Of a stretch of DNA of 64,000 nt, positions 19,095-27,413 are shown one piece after another (the stretch's first letter is position 1; each line of letters begins with the position of its first letter). This stretch comes from Vicinamibacterales bacterium. Lineage in GTDB: Bacteria; Acidobacteriota; Vicinamibacteria; Vicinamibacterales; UBA823. The position numbers and the translations under genes are program-made. The notes under the pieces are model-generated. The model was given only the letters and a program-made list of their open reading frames with translations. It ran no database searches and had not been told where the DNA came from. Where the stretch lies: contig DASCOS010000020.1 in NCBI GenBank assembly GCA_036012125.1, forward strand, positions 1 through 64,000, written 5' to 3'.

Positions 19095-19917
19095 CAGTTT
19101 GATGCCTCTCAATACAGGTCTGTAAGACCTCGTCGGGGTTACGTTGCCACCAATTCTTCGATGAAAAGATTTCGATTTCGTAGCATCCATCGTAGCCGGC
19201 CGCCTCGACCATGCTCCGTATTCGACGTAGATCAATAATGCCGTCACCTGGCATACCACGATCTGTGAGCAGGTCCTGGGTTGGAACGAGCCAATCGCAC
19301 ACGTGGCAAGCAAGAATTCTGTTAGATTGACCAGCCCGCTTAATTTGCCGTTCGAGATCAGCATCCCACCACACATGGTAGGTGTCGATCGCGACACCAA
19401 TGCCGTCACCTAAGTCATCACACACATCCAGTGCTTCCCTAAGGGTGTTGATGCAGCCGCGGTCAGCCGCATACATCGGATGGAGAGGCTCAATAGCGAG
19501 TCGCATCCCTTGAATACGAGCATGCTCAAGCAGTTTCGCAATCCCGTCACCAACAATCCGACGTGCCTCTGGTAAATTACGAGAACCAGCCAGTAGCCCA
19601 CCGACTACAAGCACAAGACACTCTGCCCCAAGGACTGTTGCTTCGTCCACGGCCCGCCGATTGTCATCAAGATTCAGTTGGTTATCAGCTGTAAAAAATC
19701 CACCCCGACAAAGTGACGACACCCGAAGACCATGGTCGTTGATCATTTTTTCCGCTTCCGCGACACCCAGCGCCTGCAATTGGTCGCGCCAAGGGGCAAT
19801 CGCGCCTATACCATGCCGAGCACAGCCAGAAATCGCTTCCCCGAGGTCCCATTGTTTCTGGACCGTCGCGGTGTTCAGCGACAGGAGTGTCGTGTCACGA
19901 GAAAGATCACGCATCAT
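19087..19917 (-). CDS. sugar phosphate isomerase/epimerase (TIM barrel)
   Basis: 276 residues of the same superfamily as its downstream neighbour but a different subgroup. Metal-site motifs are visible in order: AIEPLHPMY (Glu), AIDTYHVWWD (Asp/His), ACHVCDW (His), GDGIIDL and YEIEIFSS (Glu). The ATG at 19917 overlaps the upstream TGA (TGATG), giving translational coupling. The family covers hydroxypyruvate isomerase, inosose dehydratase and ketose 3-epimerases; the exact substrate is unknown. Two such isomerases next to two Gfo/Idh/MocA enzymes resembles catabolic routes for modified sugars. Confidence 0.8.
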   Translation of the reverse strand: MMRDLSRDTTLLSLNTATVQKQWDLGEAISGCARHGIGAIAPWRDQLQALGVAEAEKMINDHGLRVSSLCRGGFFTADNQLNLDDNRRAVDEATVLGAECLVLVVGGLLAGSRNLPEARRIVGDGIAKLLEHARIQGMRLAIEPLHPMYAADRGCINTLREALDVCDDLGDGIGVAIDTYHVWWDADLERQIKRAGQSNRILACHVCDWLVPTQDLLTDRGMPGDGIIDLRRIRSMVEAAGYDGCYEIEIFSSKNWWQRNPDEVLQTCIERHQTVV

Positions 19918-21059
19918 CAATCCATATTGTGCGTCTGGCAGAACGACCGCATCCGGTCCACAGCTAAATCCGGATCACGCAGTAGCCCCCCAGCCGCAGA
20001 GAAACGGAATACGTCAGCCAAGTGCAGGAGAGACCGTTTACCTTCGTGACCGGCAAGCATTGAAAAATGGTCCTGGTGTCCGTTCAGCCAGGCCAAAAAC
20101 ACCAGACCTGTCTTATAAAAACAGGTTGGTGTGCTGAAGATGTGACGACTGAGCGGTATGCAGGGCGCGAGGATAGCGTCGAATCGGGAACGACGACCGG
20201 AAGCTAACTCATGAAGCGCAGCTCCAGCCGCAGGCGCAATCGCATCAAATATTCCCAAGAGAGCGTCAGAATGCCCAGTCTCGTCACCACCAATTAGCTC
20301 TGCGAAATCGAAATCGTCGCCCGTGTACATCCGCACTCCCGGTGGCAGCCGTCGCCGCATCGCGATTTCCTTCGACTTGTCTAGTACAGAAATCTTAATC
20401 CCGTCAACACGAACCGCATGTGTGCTAAGTAGCGACAGAACCACCTCCATGGCTTGGTCAATATTGTCGTGGCCCCAATACCCTGCCAAGTCGGGATCGA
20501 ACATCTGACCCAGCCAATGGATAATCACAGGCTGCCGGGCCTGCGTCAGTAAGCGGTCATAAACAGCTACGTAATCCTCAGCCGAGCGGGCTGCCGTACA
20601 GAGGGCGCGACTTGCCATCAGAATAATCCGACCGTCGTGGACCTCAACCCAAGCCATCTGCTCTTCATAGGCTCGGAGTACCTGCTCAAGCGTCACGGTG
20701 GGCGCCGGCTCGAGTTGGTCTGTACCACACCCGCAAGCGATAAGCGCATCGGACCGTGTCTGAGCCGCGGCAAGAGTTCGTTGAATCAGTTCCCGCGCTT
20801 GCATCCACGACAGCCCTGCACCTCGCTGCGCCGTATCCATCGCTTCGGCGACGCCAAGATTGCAACCCCACAAATACTCTCGGAACTGGAGTGTTGCCTC
20901 CCAATCAATCGCATTCCGTTGGCCGGGTTCACTAACAACGTGTGCGGCGGCATAGGCGATTCGGTTTCGTGCGTTACCCGCAGGCTCGACCGGCGCAATC
21001 GCAGGAAGATCAAACGGTTCGCTCGATCCGTTGGCGACTGGTAACGTAATCACGGACAT
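19917..21059 (-). CDS. DUF993 family protein (dihydrodipicolinate-synthase/aldolase-like)
   Basis: A 380-residue protein matching the DUF993 family, which is annotated as aldolase-like (DapA/NanA superfamily) and commonly lies next to Gfo/Idh/MocA oxidoreductases and sugar isomerases. Visible conserved stretches include ACGCGTDQL, VIIHWLGQMFDPDLAGYWG, VDGIKISVLDK (the lysine is the candidate Schiff-base residue) and YTGDDFDFAELIGG. The start MSVITLP at 21059 lies one base after the upstream stop; the longer reading is rejected. Probable role is retro-aldol cleavage of a sugar-acid intermediate (inference from fold). Confidence 0.78.
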   Translation of the reverse strand: MSVITLPVANGSSEPFDLPAIAPVEPAGNARNRIAYAAAHVVSEPGQRNAIDWEATLQFREYLWGCNLGVAEAMDTAQRGAGLSWMQARELIQRTLAAAQTRSDALIACGCGTDQLEPAPTVTLEQVLRAYEEQMAWVEVHDGRIILMASRALCTAARSAEDYVAVYDRLLTQARQPVIIHWLGQMFDPDLAGYWGHDNIDQAMEVVLSLLSTHAVRVDGIKISVLDKSKEIAMRRRLPPGVRMYTGDDFDFAELIGGDETGHSDALLGIFDAIAPAAGAALHELASGRRSRFDAILAPCIPLSRHIFSTPTCFYKTGLVFLAWLNGHQDHFSMLAGHEGKRSLLHLADVFRFSAAGGLLRDPDLAVDRMRSFCQTHNMD

Positions 21060-21060
21060 G

Positions 21061-22212
21061 TCACGACCCGACGTCCTCAATATTTACCCACGCCCGACGG
21101 CGCCAACTCTCAAGCGCTACCTCAGCTAGCTGAACCCCCTTCAGCCCCTCTCTCAGCGTATAGGGCCACGGCGCATCATCGTACAAATGCCGGATGAACT
21201 GTTCCCACTGAGCCCGAAACCCGTTCGGGTATGTTCGATCGGCCTGATACGGGGTCCACTGGTCACGAAACTGTAATCGTTGCGGCTCATCCGGATTCCA
21301 GACTGGACGAGGCGTATTGTTCAGAGATTGGGTTCGGCACCAGCTAAGCCCAGCCACTGCAGAACCCTCAGTCCCATCAATTTGGAAGATTGCAAGGTCA
21401 TCCCTGTTCACACGCGTGCACCAACTGCTGTTCACCTGGGCGACCACCCCACCCTCTAATTGCATCACCACGTATGCCGCGTCCTCAGCATCAGCGGTGT
21501 AGACATCACCCCGCTCATCCCACCGCTGATCAACATGTGTGGCACCTAAGCACACAACCGAGTGCACCGGTGCCACGATGCGATCCAGTACATACCGCCA
21601 GTGCGCCATCATGTCGAGAATGATGCCACCCCCGGATGACTTCCGATAATTCCAGCTCGGCCGGTTGCTCGGTGACTCCTCACCAGTAAAGACCCAATAC
21701 CCAAAATCGATCCGCACGGACAGAATGCGTCCAAAGAACCCCTGGGTTTTCAGTTGCCCAAGCTTGATTAGGCCAGGCAAAAACAACTTATCCATTACGA
21801 CCCCAGCCTTCACATCAGCTGCGTCGGCGCGTGCGCACAGTTTTCGGGCGCTGGCAAGCGAACAGGCAACCGGTTTTTCACAGTAAAGATGTTTTCCCTT
21901 TGAGAGCGCCTGGTCGAGCAATTCTGGTCGCATCACCGTCGTGCCGGCATCAAAGAACAGGGCGTGCTCAGACGACCCAATCGCCGAGTCATAATCGGTC
22001 GTGTATGCGTCGATGCCGAGGTCCTCGGCAATTGACATCAGCTTCGCATCGTTCCGGCCGAGCAATAACGGTTCGGGCACCACTCGGTCCCCATTATTTA
22101 GCACCACCCCTCCGGATTCACGTATGGGCATCACCGAGCGCTTTAAGTGCTGATTTAAGCCCATTCGCCCTGTGACCCCGTGCATAACAATGCCCAATCT
22201 ATGCGTCGCCAT
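21061..22212 (-). CDS. Gfo/Idh/MocA family oxidoreductase
   Basis: 383 residues, first gene of the glycan operon. The N-terminal Rossmann region contains GIVMHGVTGRMGLN, the family Lys-Pro motif is YCEKPVAC, and the C-terminal half has ILDMMAHWRYVLDRI with the usual Asp/His pair. ATG at 22212 is preferred over a GTG two codons upstream. It is divergent from the small gene at 22289, leaving only 76 bases for promoters of both. The start of a catabolic operon by an NAD(P)-dependent sugar oxidoreductase fits with oxidation as an early cytoplasmic step (inference). Confidence 0.82.
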   Translation of the reverse strand: MATHRLGIVMHGVTGRMGLNQHLKRSVMPIRESGGVVLNNGDRVVPEPLLLGRNDAKLMSIAEDLGIDAYTTDYDSAIGSSEHALFFDAGTTVMRPELLDQALSKGKHLYCEKPVACSLASARKLCARADAADVKAGVVMDKLFLPGLIKLGQLKTQGFFGRILSVRIDFGYWVFTGEESPSNRPSWNYRKSSGGGIILDMMAHWRYVLDRIVAPVHSVVCLGATHVDQRWDERGDVYTADAEDAAYVVMQLEGGVVAQVNSSWCTRVNRDDLAIFQIDGTEGSAVAGLSWCRTQSLNNTPRPVWNPDEPQRLQFRDQWTPYQADRTYPNGFRAQWEQFIRHLYDDAPWPYTLREGLKGVQLAEVALESWRRRAWVNIEDVGS

Positions 22213-22255
22213 CCACACAACTATAACAAGGGGGTGCCACTAAGGCCGATCGCGC

Positions 22256-22261
22256 TATAAT
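22256..22261 (+). promoter_or_regulatory. -10 promoter element TATAAT
   Basis: A perfect TATAAT 27 bases before the ATG at 22289 in the short divergent gap between the glycan operon and the small Rho-N-like gene. No clear -35. Confidence 0.45.
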
Positions 22262-22288
22262 TCGGGGCTTACTAGCAGCGGAGATGAC

Positions 22289-22618
22289 ATGGCAGACTAC
22301 ACCTACGAAGACTTAAAAGCTAAGACAGTGGCGGAAATGCGTGATCTCGCGAAGGAGTTGGATCACGAGGCAGTCAAGGGTTACACACAGCTAAACAAAG
22401 AGCATTTGCTTCCAGCCCTCTGCCAAGCTCTGGGTATCGAGGCACACGAGCAGCATCAAGTTCAGGACGGTTTTGACAAAACTGCCATCAAAGCGAAGAT
22501 GCGTGAACTCAAGGCGGAACGAGCAGCAGCACTTGAGGCACACGACTCGACGAAACTAAAGGCCATTCGACGCCATCTGCACTCGTTGAACCATCAGATT
22601 CGTTCACATGCCAGCTAA
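22289..22618 (+). CDS. small Rho-termination-factor-N-domain-like protein
   Basis: 109 residues. Residues about 5-50 (YEDLKAKTVAEMRDLAKEL then LNKEHLLPALC) match the helix-extended-loop-helix SAP/Rho-N fold that binds nucleic acid. The C-terminal 45 residues are a charged helix (KAKMRELKAERAAALE), likely a coiled coil. No signal peptide. Start at 22289 follows GCGGAG. Small free-standing Rho-N proteins exist in several phyla but their roles are not settled. The frame continues open for another 61 codons after the TAA (see findings). Confidence 0.7.
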   Translation: MADYTYEDLKAKTVAEMRDLAKELDHEAVKGYTQLNKEHLLPALCQALGIEAHEQHQVQDGFDKTAIKAKMRELKAERAAALEAHDSTKLKAIRRHLHSLNHQIRSHAS

Positions 22619-22852
22619 GGGCCAAAGGAGGGCCAGCCTCCAAAACACATCCGGACCGACAAGCTCGCCCCTCGGGACGGCATCGATAATAGCGGCGTCT
22701 CGGGAGACTCGACCCGCGCCTCAGCAGAGTACGGCCGCAAAGGAATCGCCTTAAAGGTTGAGGCTGCTGTCAAGCAGATCAACCTACTGATTGATGCCCG
22801 TTAATTGTTGATTACTATTCTGGTCCGCTCAGGCCAGCATTGGGAGGCTCGT

Positions 22853-24292
22853 ATGCCGACAACAACATGCCGCCTTATCGCAAACTTTTCACTATTCGGA
22901 GTTTTTGTTTTCGGGCTAGCCACCGGCGTTGAAGCGCAAAAACCGATTATTGTTCAGACGAACGCAGCCGGTGACAACGTGCACCTCATTGACCCGGACT
23001 CCAACACCATCGTAGGTGAGATTTCTGGCATCGAGGTAAATCATGGTGCGGCAGCAGCCCCGGACGGAAGCCGCTTCTACATCACCAACGAAGTCGACCA
23101 CACCCTTGATGTAGTTGACGCTCGAACACTGAGAGTTACCCACAAGGTGCCACTCAGTGGCCGTCCGAATAACGTTGCTATTCGTAACAATGGCCAACGA
23201 GTCTACGTTGCGATTGTTTCATCGCCTGGTGCCGTCGATGTGGTCGATACGAATTCGATGGAGCTAGTGAAAAGCATTCTCACAGCAGGCGGGGTGCACA
23301 ACACGTTCATAAGTCCTGACAGTAAACATGTTATCGCTGGCTCAATCTCTGGACGCAACCTCACTGTGATCGATGCCGAGAGTGAAGTCGCGCTCTGGAC
23401 CTTGTTTTTTGACGCCGGCGTCCGGCCGATGTCATTCGAAACACACCCGGACGGTTCTACTCGCCGCATCTTTGTGCAACTGTCCAACTTTCATGGCTTT
23501 GCAGTAGTCAATTTCGATGAACGCCGCGAAGAGCAGGCGCGGGTCGAACTCCCTACGATTCCCGAGGAGGAACGCCATACCGAGTTTCTACAAGGCTCCC
23601 CTTCACACGGCCAAGGCGTGGCTCCTGACGGTAGAACTTTATGGCTGTGCAGTAAGGTGAACAGCTATGTCTACGCCTACTCGCTACCCGATTTAGAGTA
23701 TCTCGGTGGCGTCCACGTCGGCAGTCATCCGGACTGGCTCACATTTTCACCTGACAGTAAATATGTCTACGTCGCCAACGCCGGATCGAACTCCACGTCC
23801 GTCGTCAGCGTGGAGACACTTGAGGAGGTGACGCAAATTCCTGTGGGACAGGTGCCAAAAAGAGTGATTACGGCGGTGATTCCTGCGACGACTGTCACCG
23901 CTTGGAGCACCGCCGACACTGGATCAAGTGCATCAGTTGACCGTGAAGCCCTTGACTATGAATTTTATAGAGATCAGGTAGAGCCAATCTTCATTAACAA
24001 ACGCGGAGGTCTGGCCCGTTGTGTGGTCTGCCATGCGACTAGAACCCGCTTTAGGCTTCAGGCGCCGCCACCGGAAGGTGCCACCTGGAATGCTGAGCAG
24101 TCCCGTCAAAATTTTGAAACTTCACGACGGATGGTCGTGCCCGGCGACCCACTGGGCAGCCGGCTCTTGCAACTACCACTCGCGGAAGAGGCTGGCGGCA
24201 ACCCGTTCCACCCGGGTGGCAAGCACTGGACCTCACAGACCGACCCCGAATGGCAGACGATCGCTAGCTGGATCCGCGGGAGCCGCAACTAG
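22853..24292 (+). CDS. secreted YVTN-type beta-propeller fused to a C-terminal cytochrome c-like domain
   Basis: 479 residues. The ATG at 22853 has GGGAGG before it; the 16 codons upstream are rejected. A signal peptide ends near VEAQ. Residues ~25-345 are YVTN/lactonase-like propeller blades with repeats such as DSNTIVGEI, SPDSKHVIAG and SPDSKYVYVANAG. The last ~110 residues contain one CVVCH haem-binding motif (about residue 400) and resemble the planctomycete/acidobacterial type C cytochrome domain. Likely a periplasmic electron-transfer or binding protein; substrate unknown. Confidence 0.8.
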   Translation: MPTTTCRLIANFSLFGVFVFGLATGVEAQKPIIVQTNAAGDNVHLIDPDSNTIVGEISGIEVNHGAAAAPDGSRFYITNEVDHTLDVVDARTLRVTHKVPLSGRPNNVAIRNNGQRVYVAIVSSPGAVDVVDTNSMELVKSILTAGGVHNTFISPDSKHVIAGSISGRNLTVIDAESEVALWTLFFDAGVRPMSFETHPDGSTRRIFVQLSNFHGFAVVNFDERREEQARVELPTIPEEERHTEFLQGSPSHGQGVAPDGRTLWLCSKVNSYVYAYSLPDLEYLGGVHVGSHPDWLTFSPDSKYVYVANAGSNSTSVVSVETLEEVTQIPVGQVPKRVITAVIPATTVTAWSTADTGSSASVDREALDYEFYRDQVEPIFINKRGGLARCVVCHATRTRFRLQAPPPEGATWNAEQSRQNFETSRRMVVPGDPLGSRLLQLPLAEEAGGNPFHPGGKHWTSQTDPEWQTIASWIRGSRN

Positions 24293-24315
24293 GCAGCACC
24301 TCGCACTCGGTCGAG

Positions 24316-25026
24316 CTACTGCTTGTTATACGAGAGGCCTGCTTCCTGGGCCTTCTCGATCGCAATAACCATCGCTGGCACGACGGTCACTCCCGGCAGC
24401 AGATTCGCTCGGAGTACCGCATCGATATCAGCCGCTGCTCCTTTGCCCCTCGCCTCGAGTTCGAACCCCCATGAGTTAAGAGCGTTGTTGCACATAATAA
24501 ACTTTGTACCCATCTCCTGAAGTCTTTCAATCCCAACTAGGGGCATAGCAACCCTAAGCGCATCGAAGTTAGGAGACTGCAACCCCTTTGCGAGAAGAAT
24601 CGAATCGTCCGAGGTCGGGCGATTGAACACGTTCCTCGTGTATGGCCTGCCATCCGAGTCGTCCAAGCCGGCGTACTCACCCACACTGTACCTAGACCAA
24701 ATCTCGTCGTTAAACCCCATGAAAATACTCGACGCTGGACCGCCGCCGTAAAAGGTCCCCACTGTGCCCACCCTCTCATTGCCGACCCCGTAGGCCGAGG
24801 CATAGGTGTTGATGTAGTTAAAGATGTGCACCAGTGGAAAGCCCTGCTTGTAGTTCGGAAAGTCAAAAAAGCATTTGCGATCACCCGTTACGTCCCCGAG
24901 CCAATCGTCCGGAGCCGACTGGCTGGACGCCTCGATAACACGCCTATCCCATGGCAAACTGACCGCCATAGTCATTCCCATCAGGCGACCCAAAAAACTA
25001 CGGCGTGGAGTGGACTCAAAAGACAT
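24316..25026 (-). CDS. Tat-exported DsrE-like protein
   Basis: 236 residues. The start at 25026 has GGAGGG in front; a longer reading from 25062 is rejected. Tat motif RRSFLGRLMG lies near residue 6. The mature part has a DsrE/DsrF-like layout: FPLVHIFNYINTY, then TVGTFYGGGPAS, a LQEMGTKFIMCNNAL segment where a single Cys sits at the position used by DsrE sulfur carriers, and LPGVTVVPAMVIAIEKAQEAGLSY. Family members bind or shuttle sulfur; exported ones are poorly understood. It is divergent from the YcnI-like gene. Confidence 0.68.
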   Translation of the reverse strand: MSFESTPRRSFLGRLMGMTMAVSLPWDRRVIEASSQSAPDDWLGDVTGDRKCFFDFPNYKQGFPLVHIFNYINTYASAYGVGNERVGTVGTFYGGGPASSIFMGFNDEIWSRYSVGEYAGLDDSDGRPYTRNVFNRPTSDDSILLAKGLQSPNFDALRVAMPLVGIERLQEMGTKFIMCNNALNSWGFELEARGKGAAADIDAVLRANLLPGVTVVPAMVIAIEKAQEAGLSYNKQ

Positions 25027-25216
25027 CGGCAAAACCCTCCAATAAATACAGATACCAAGCAACTGTCAGCGTCTTGGCTTCCCGGAACGCTCACCAAGGG
25101 CGGAACACCATCGGCGCACCAATTATTCCATAACACCCACCACTTCCGCCCAGCTTATGAGAGAATTTTGCACTGGCTATTGAAGCAGGTCCGCGATGTT
25201 ACAAAGGAGTATACCC

Positions 25217-25858
25217 ATGCGATTGGCTGTTACTGCCCTTCTGTTCAGTCTTCTTGGCACGATGGCTGAAGCACACGTTACAGTCGTGCCACACGAATCG
25301 ACCCTTGGTCGAAGTCAAGTGTACACAGTGCGAGTACCAGCCGAGGGCGGAGTGACCACGAGCCAGACGGTCCTACACATTCCGGAAGGCGTGACAGTCT
25401 CCAGAGTGAGAACCCAACCCGGCATGCAGGTCGACGTCAGGCGTGAGAATGACAGAATCGTTCAGATTACCTGGACCCTAGACGTTCATCCAGGTTCTTA
25501 CGCCGAATTTCAATTTATCGCCAGAAATCCAGAAGAGGGTTCCGAAATTGTCTGGAAGGCACAGCAAGTCCATCCCGATGGCACTAGCACCGACTGGGTC
25601 AATCCCCCTGAGAACCAGAGACCAGCGTCAGTCACCAAACTTGTGGCCCCTGAGGATGCCTACAGTTACTTTATTCGCACATATCCGCTTGTCGATGACC
25701 CACTGATAGGCGACATCCGTCGAATCTTCGCCGAAACCCACGACGGTAATCCGGCCGGTGATGCAGACGTCCGGCACATACTCTGGCGATTACTTTTCGA
25801 ACGAGACCTCTACCCGACCCTCGACGAGGCCACGGCTGACTGGTATGGTGCGGGATGA
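25217..25858 (+). CDS. YcnI-like DUF1775 secreted protein, probable copper binding
   Basis: 213 residues with a signal peptide ending at AEA and a mature N-terminus beginning HVTVVP. In the YcnI/DUF1775 family the N-terminal histidine created by cleavage is a copper ligand, and the same geometry is present here. The family beta-sandwich follows to about residue 145 (PPENQRPASVTKL); the final 60 residues are an extra segment. Start at 25217 follows AAAGGAG. No other copper genes are adjacent. Confidence 0.75.
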   Translation: MRLAVTALLFSLLGTMAEAHVTVVPHESTLGRSQVYTVRVPAEGGVTTSQTVLHIPEGVTVSRVRTQPGMQVDVRRENDRIVQITWTLDVHPGSYAEFQFIARNPEEGSEIVWKAQQVHPDGTSTDWVNPPENQRPASVTKLVAPEDAYSYFIRTYPLVDDPLIGDIRRIFAETHDGNPAGDADVRHILWRLLFERDLYPTLDEATADWYGAG

Positions 25859-25886
25859 TAGCCAGTTGCAATCGCAAGGTTGAGGC

Positions 25887-25915
25887 TTGACACGGTGGCC
25901 ATAAGCAACCAGAGT
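25887..25915 (+). promoter_or_regulatory. candidate promoter of aminotransferase paralogue 2
   Basis: TTGACA at 25887-25892 lies 85 bases before the start. The duplicate gene at 27414 has TTGACA at the same distance (86 bases) and a conserved CAnA-TTTG block about 17 bases later, although the intervening bases differ. Conservation between the copies suggests a promoter. Confidence 0.4.
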
Positions 25916-25971
25916 TTGATCTTGGATAGCCGGTCGATGATGGCCAAGTTGAATACCTGAAGGAGAGACCT

Positions 25972-27141
25972 ATGTCACTGTCACGTCGCGCATTCGTTCA
26001 GTCTCTTGGCATTGGTAGCGCGGGCGCGCTGTCTACCGCCTGGATCATAGGTGGAGGCCGTGAAGCCCTGACCTGGACCCCGGACCCATTTGAGGCAGTT
26101 CTCCAAGCCTCCACCCAGCAAGGTGTTATCAGGATTAGCTCCAACGAAAACGCCCGTGGCCCAGGAAAGGCCGCGCTTGATGCAATGCGCAAGGTGATCA
26201 CTGATAAGGTCGGACGCTACGGTCGTGAAGTGGCGAACACAGAACTGCCAGCAGCAATTGCTAACCGCGTAGGCCGCGGACTCACATCGGAAAACATTCT
26301 CACCTCAACTGGCTCAGCTGGAATCCTTGAAGCTGGGGTGCGAGCCTACGTCTCAGAGAGTAAACCACTCGTAAACGCTGCCCCATCTTACGAAAACCCG
26401 ACGGAGATCGCCGGCCTACTCGGCGCAGAGGTTCGCAGGGTGCCGGTAGATGCTAACCTAAAGCTCGACCTCGACGGAATGGCCGAGGCCGCTAAGGGCG
26501 CCGGACTTGTCTTCCTCTGCAATCCAAATAACCCAACCGCAACTGCGCATTCACAGTCTGCTGTGTCAGCCTTTATCCAGCGAGTTAAGTCCGACTCGCC
26601 TGACACAGCGATTCTCGTGGACGAAGCCTACATAGACTACGCAACCGACACGACCGTCGGGACTGCGGCGGCTGAAACCTTAAGATATGACGATGTCTTC
26701 GTCGCGAGAACATTTTCAAAAGCTTACGGAATGGCTGGGCTCCGAATGGGCTATGCAACGGGTCGACCAACCACTCTTGCCAAGCTCGCCGCTGCTTGGG
26801 GCTTGGGCGACCTGAACATCCTAACGGCGACTGGCGCGATTGCGTCGTTGAATGAACCTGACCATATGGTGGCTGAGCGCAAAGAGAATCGTCGGGTCCG
26901 GGATTTCACAATCAATGCGTTCAAAGAAATGGGTTACGAGGCATCAGACTCGCAAACAAATTTCCTGTTCGTCAATGTGCGCCGACCAGCAGCCGAGTTT
27001 CGAGATGCGGCCCGCGACCAAGGGGTTCTGGTCGGACGAGACTTTCCACCACTTGAACAGACTCATGCGCGTATCTCACTTGGCACAATGGAAGAGATGC
27101 AGCAGGCGGTGGAAGTGTTTAAGAAAATCCTCGAAACCTAG
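25972..27141 (+). CDS. Tat-exported histidinol-phosphate-aminotransferase-like PLP enzyme (paralogue 2)
   Basis: 389 residues, start after AGGAGAG. The N-terminus SRRAFVQSLGIG is a twin-arginine signal. Aminotransferase I/II landmarks: CNPNNPTATAHS, DEAYIDYATD, Schiff-base K250 in RTFSKAYGMAG, and the carboxylate-binding Arg before SLGTMEEM. It is tandemly duplicated at 27414; leader, start region, coding sequence and terminator are all recognisably copied. Only the first-copy version keeps a Tyr-rich VGRYGREV segment where the second has VGRYHFNL, hinting at changed specificity. Probably acts in the periplasm on an unknown amine or amino acid (inference). Confidence 0.83.
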   Translation: MSLSRRAFVQSLGIGSAGALSTAWIIGGGREALTWTPDPFEAVLQASTQQGVIRISSNENARGPGKAALDAMRKVITDKVGRYGREVANTELPAAIANRVGRGLTSENILTSTGSAGILEAGVRAYVSESKPLVNAAPSYENPTEIAGLLGAEVRRVPVDANLKLDLDGMAEAAKGAGLVFLCNPNNPTATAHSQSAVSAFIQRVKSDSPDTAILVDEAYIDYATDTTVGTAAAETLRYDDVFVARTFSKAYGMAGLRMGYATGRPTTLAKLAAAWGLGDLNILTATGAIASLNEPDHMVAERKENRRVRDFTINAFKEMGYEASDSQTNFLFVNVRRPAAEFRDAARDQGVLVGRDFPPLEQTHARISLGTMEEMQQAVEVFKKILET

Positions 27142-27170
27142 GGTTTTCAACCGCTGTTTGGGGTATCCCA

Positions 27171-27205
27171 GGAGTGCGCTGGTTCGACCAGCGCACTCCT
27201 TCCTT
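27171..27205 (+). terminator. terminator after aminotransferase paralogue 2
   Basis: A perfect 13-bp stem (27171-27183 with 27187-27199) closed by a 3-base TCG loop, then TTCCTTT. A near-copy follows paralogue 3 at 28614-28640. The remainder of the 27142-27413 gap contains a second hairpin (GTCTCCG at 27280-27286 with CGGAGAC at 27315-27321, with an inner CAGG-CGAA-CCTG stem) and the candidate promoter of the next gene. Confidence 0.8.
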
Positions 27206-27327
27206 TAGCCATTAACCGAAATCTGTGAATATCCACACTGCGCCGATGCACTCGCGCTCGCCGTGCCTACGTTTAGTCGGTCTCCGCCAACACTGCTAAC
27301 AGGCGAACCTGCCTCGGAGACTTACGC

Positions 27328-27356
27328 TTGACACAGGGACGACCAGCACCCAAACT
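27328..27356 (+). promoter_or_regulatory. candidate promoter of aminotransferase paralogue 3
   Basis: TTGACA at 27328-27333, with a conserved block about 17 bases downstream that matches the region before paralogue 2. Weak -10. Confidence 0.4.
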
Positions 27357-27413
27357 TTGGGCGTCAAGTAGCCGGTCGATGATGGCCGAGTTGGATTATT
27401 GAGGGAGAAACCT

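Noticed and set aside
18069-19409. 446-codon reading of the second isomerase
   Set aside because: The first ~105 codons lie inside the upstream isomerase and are not protein-like; a start near 19094 fits better.
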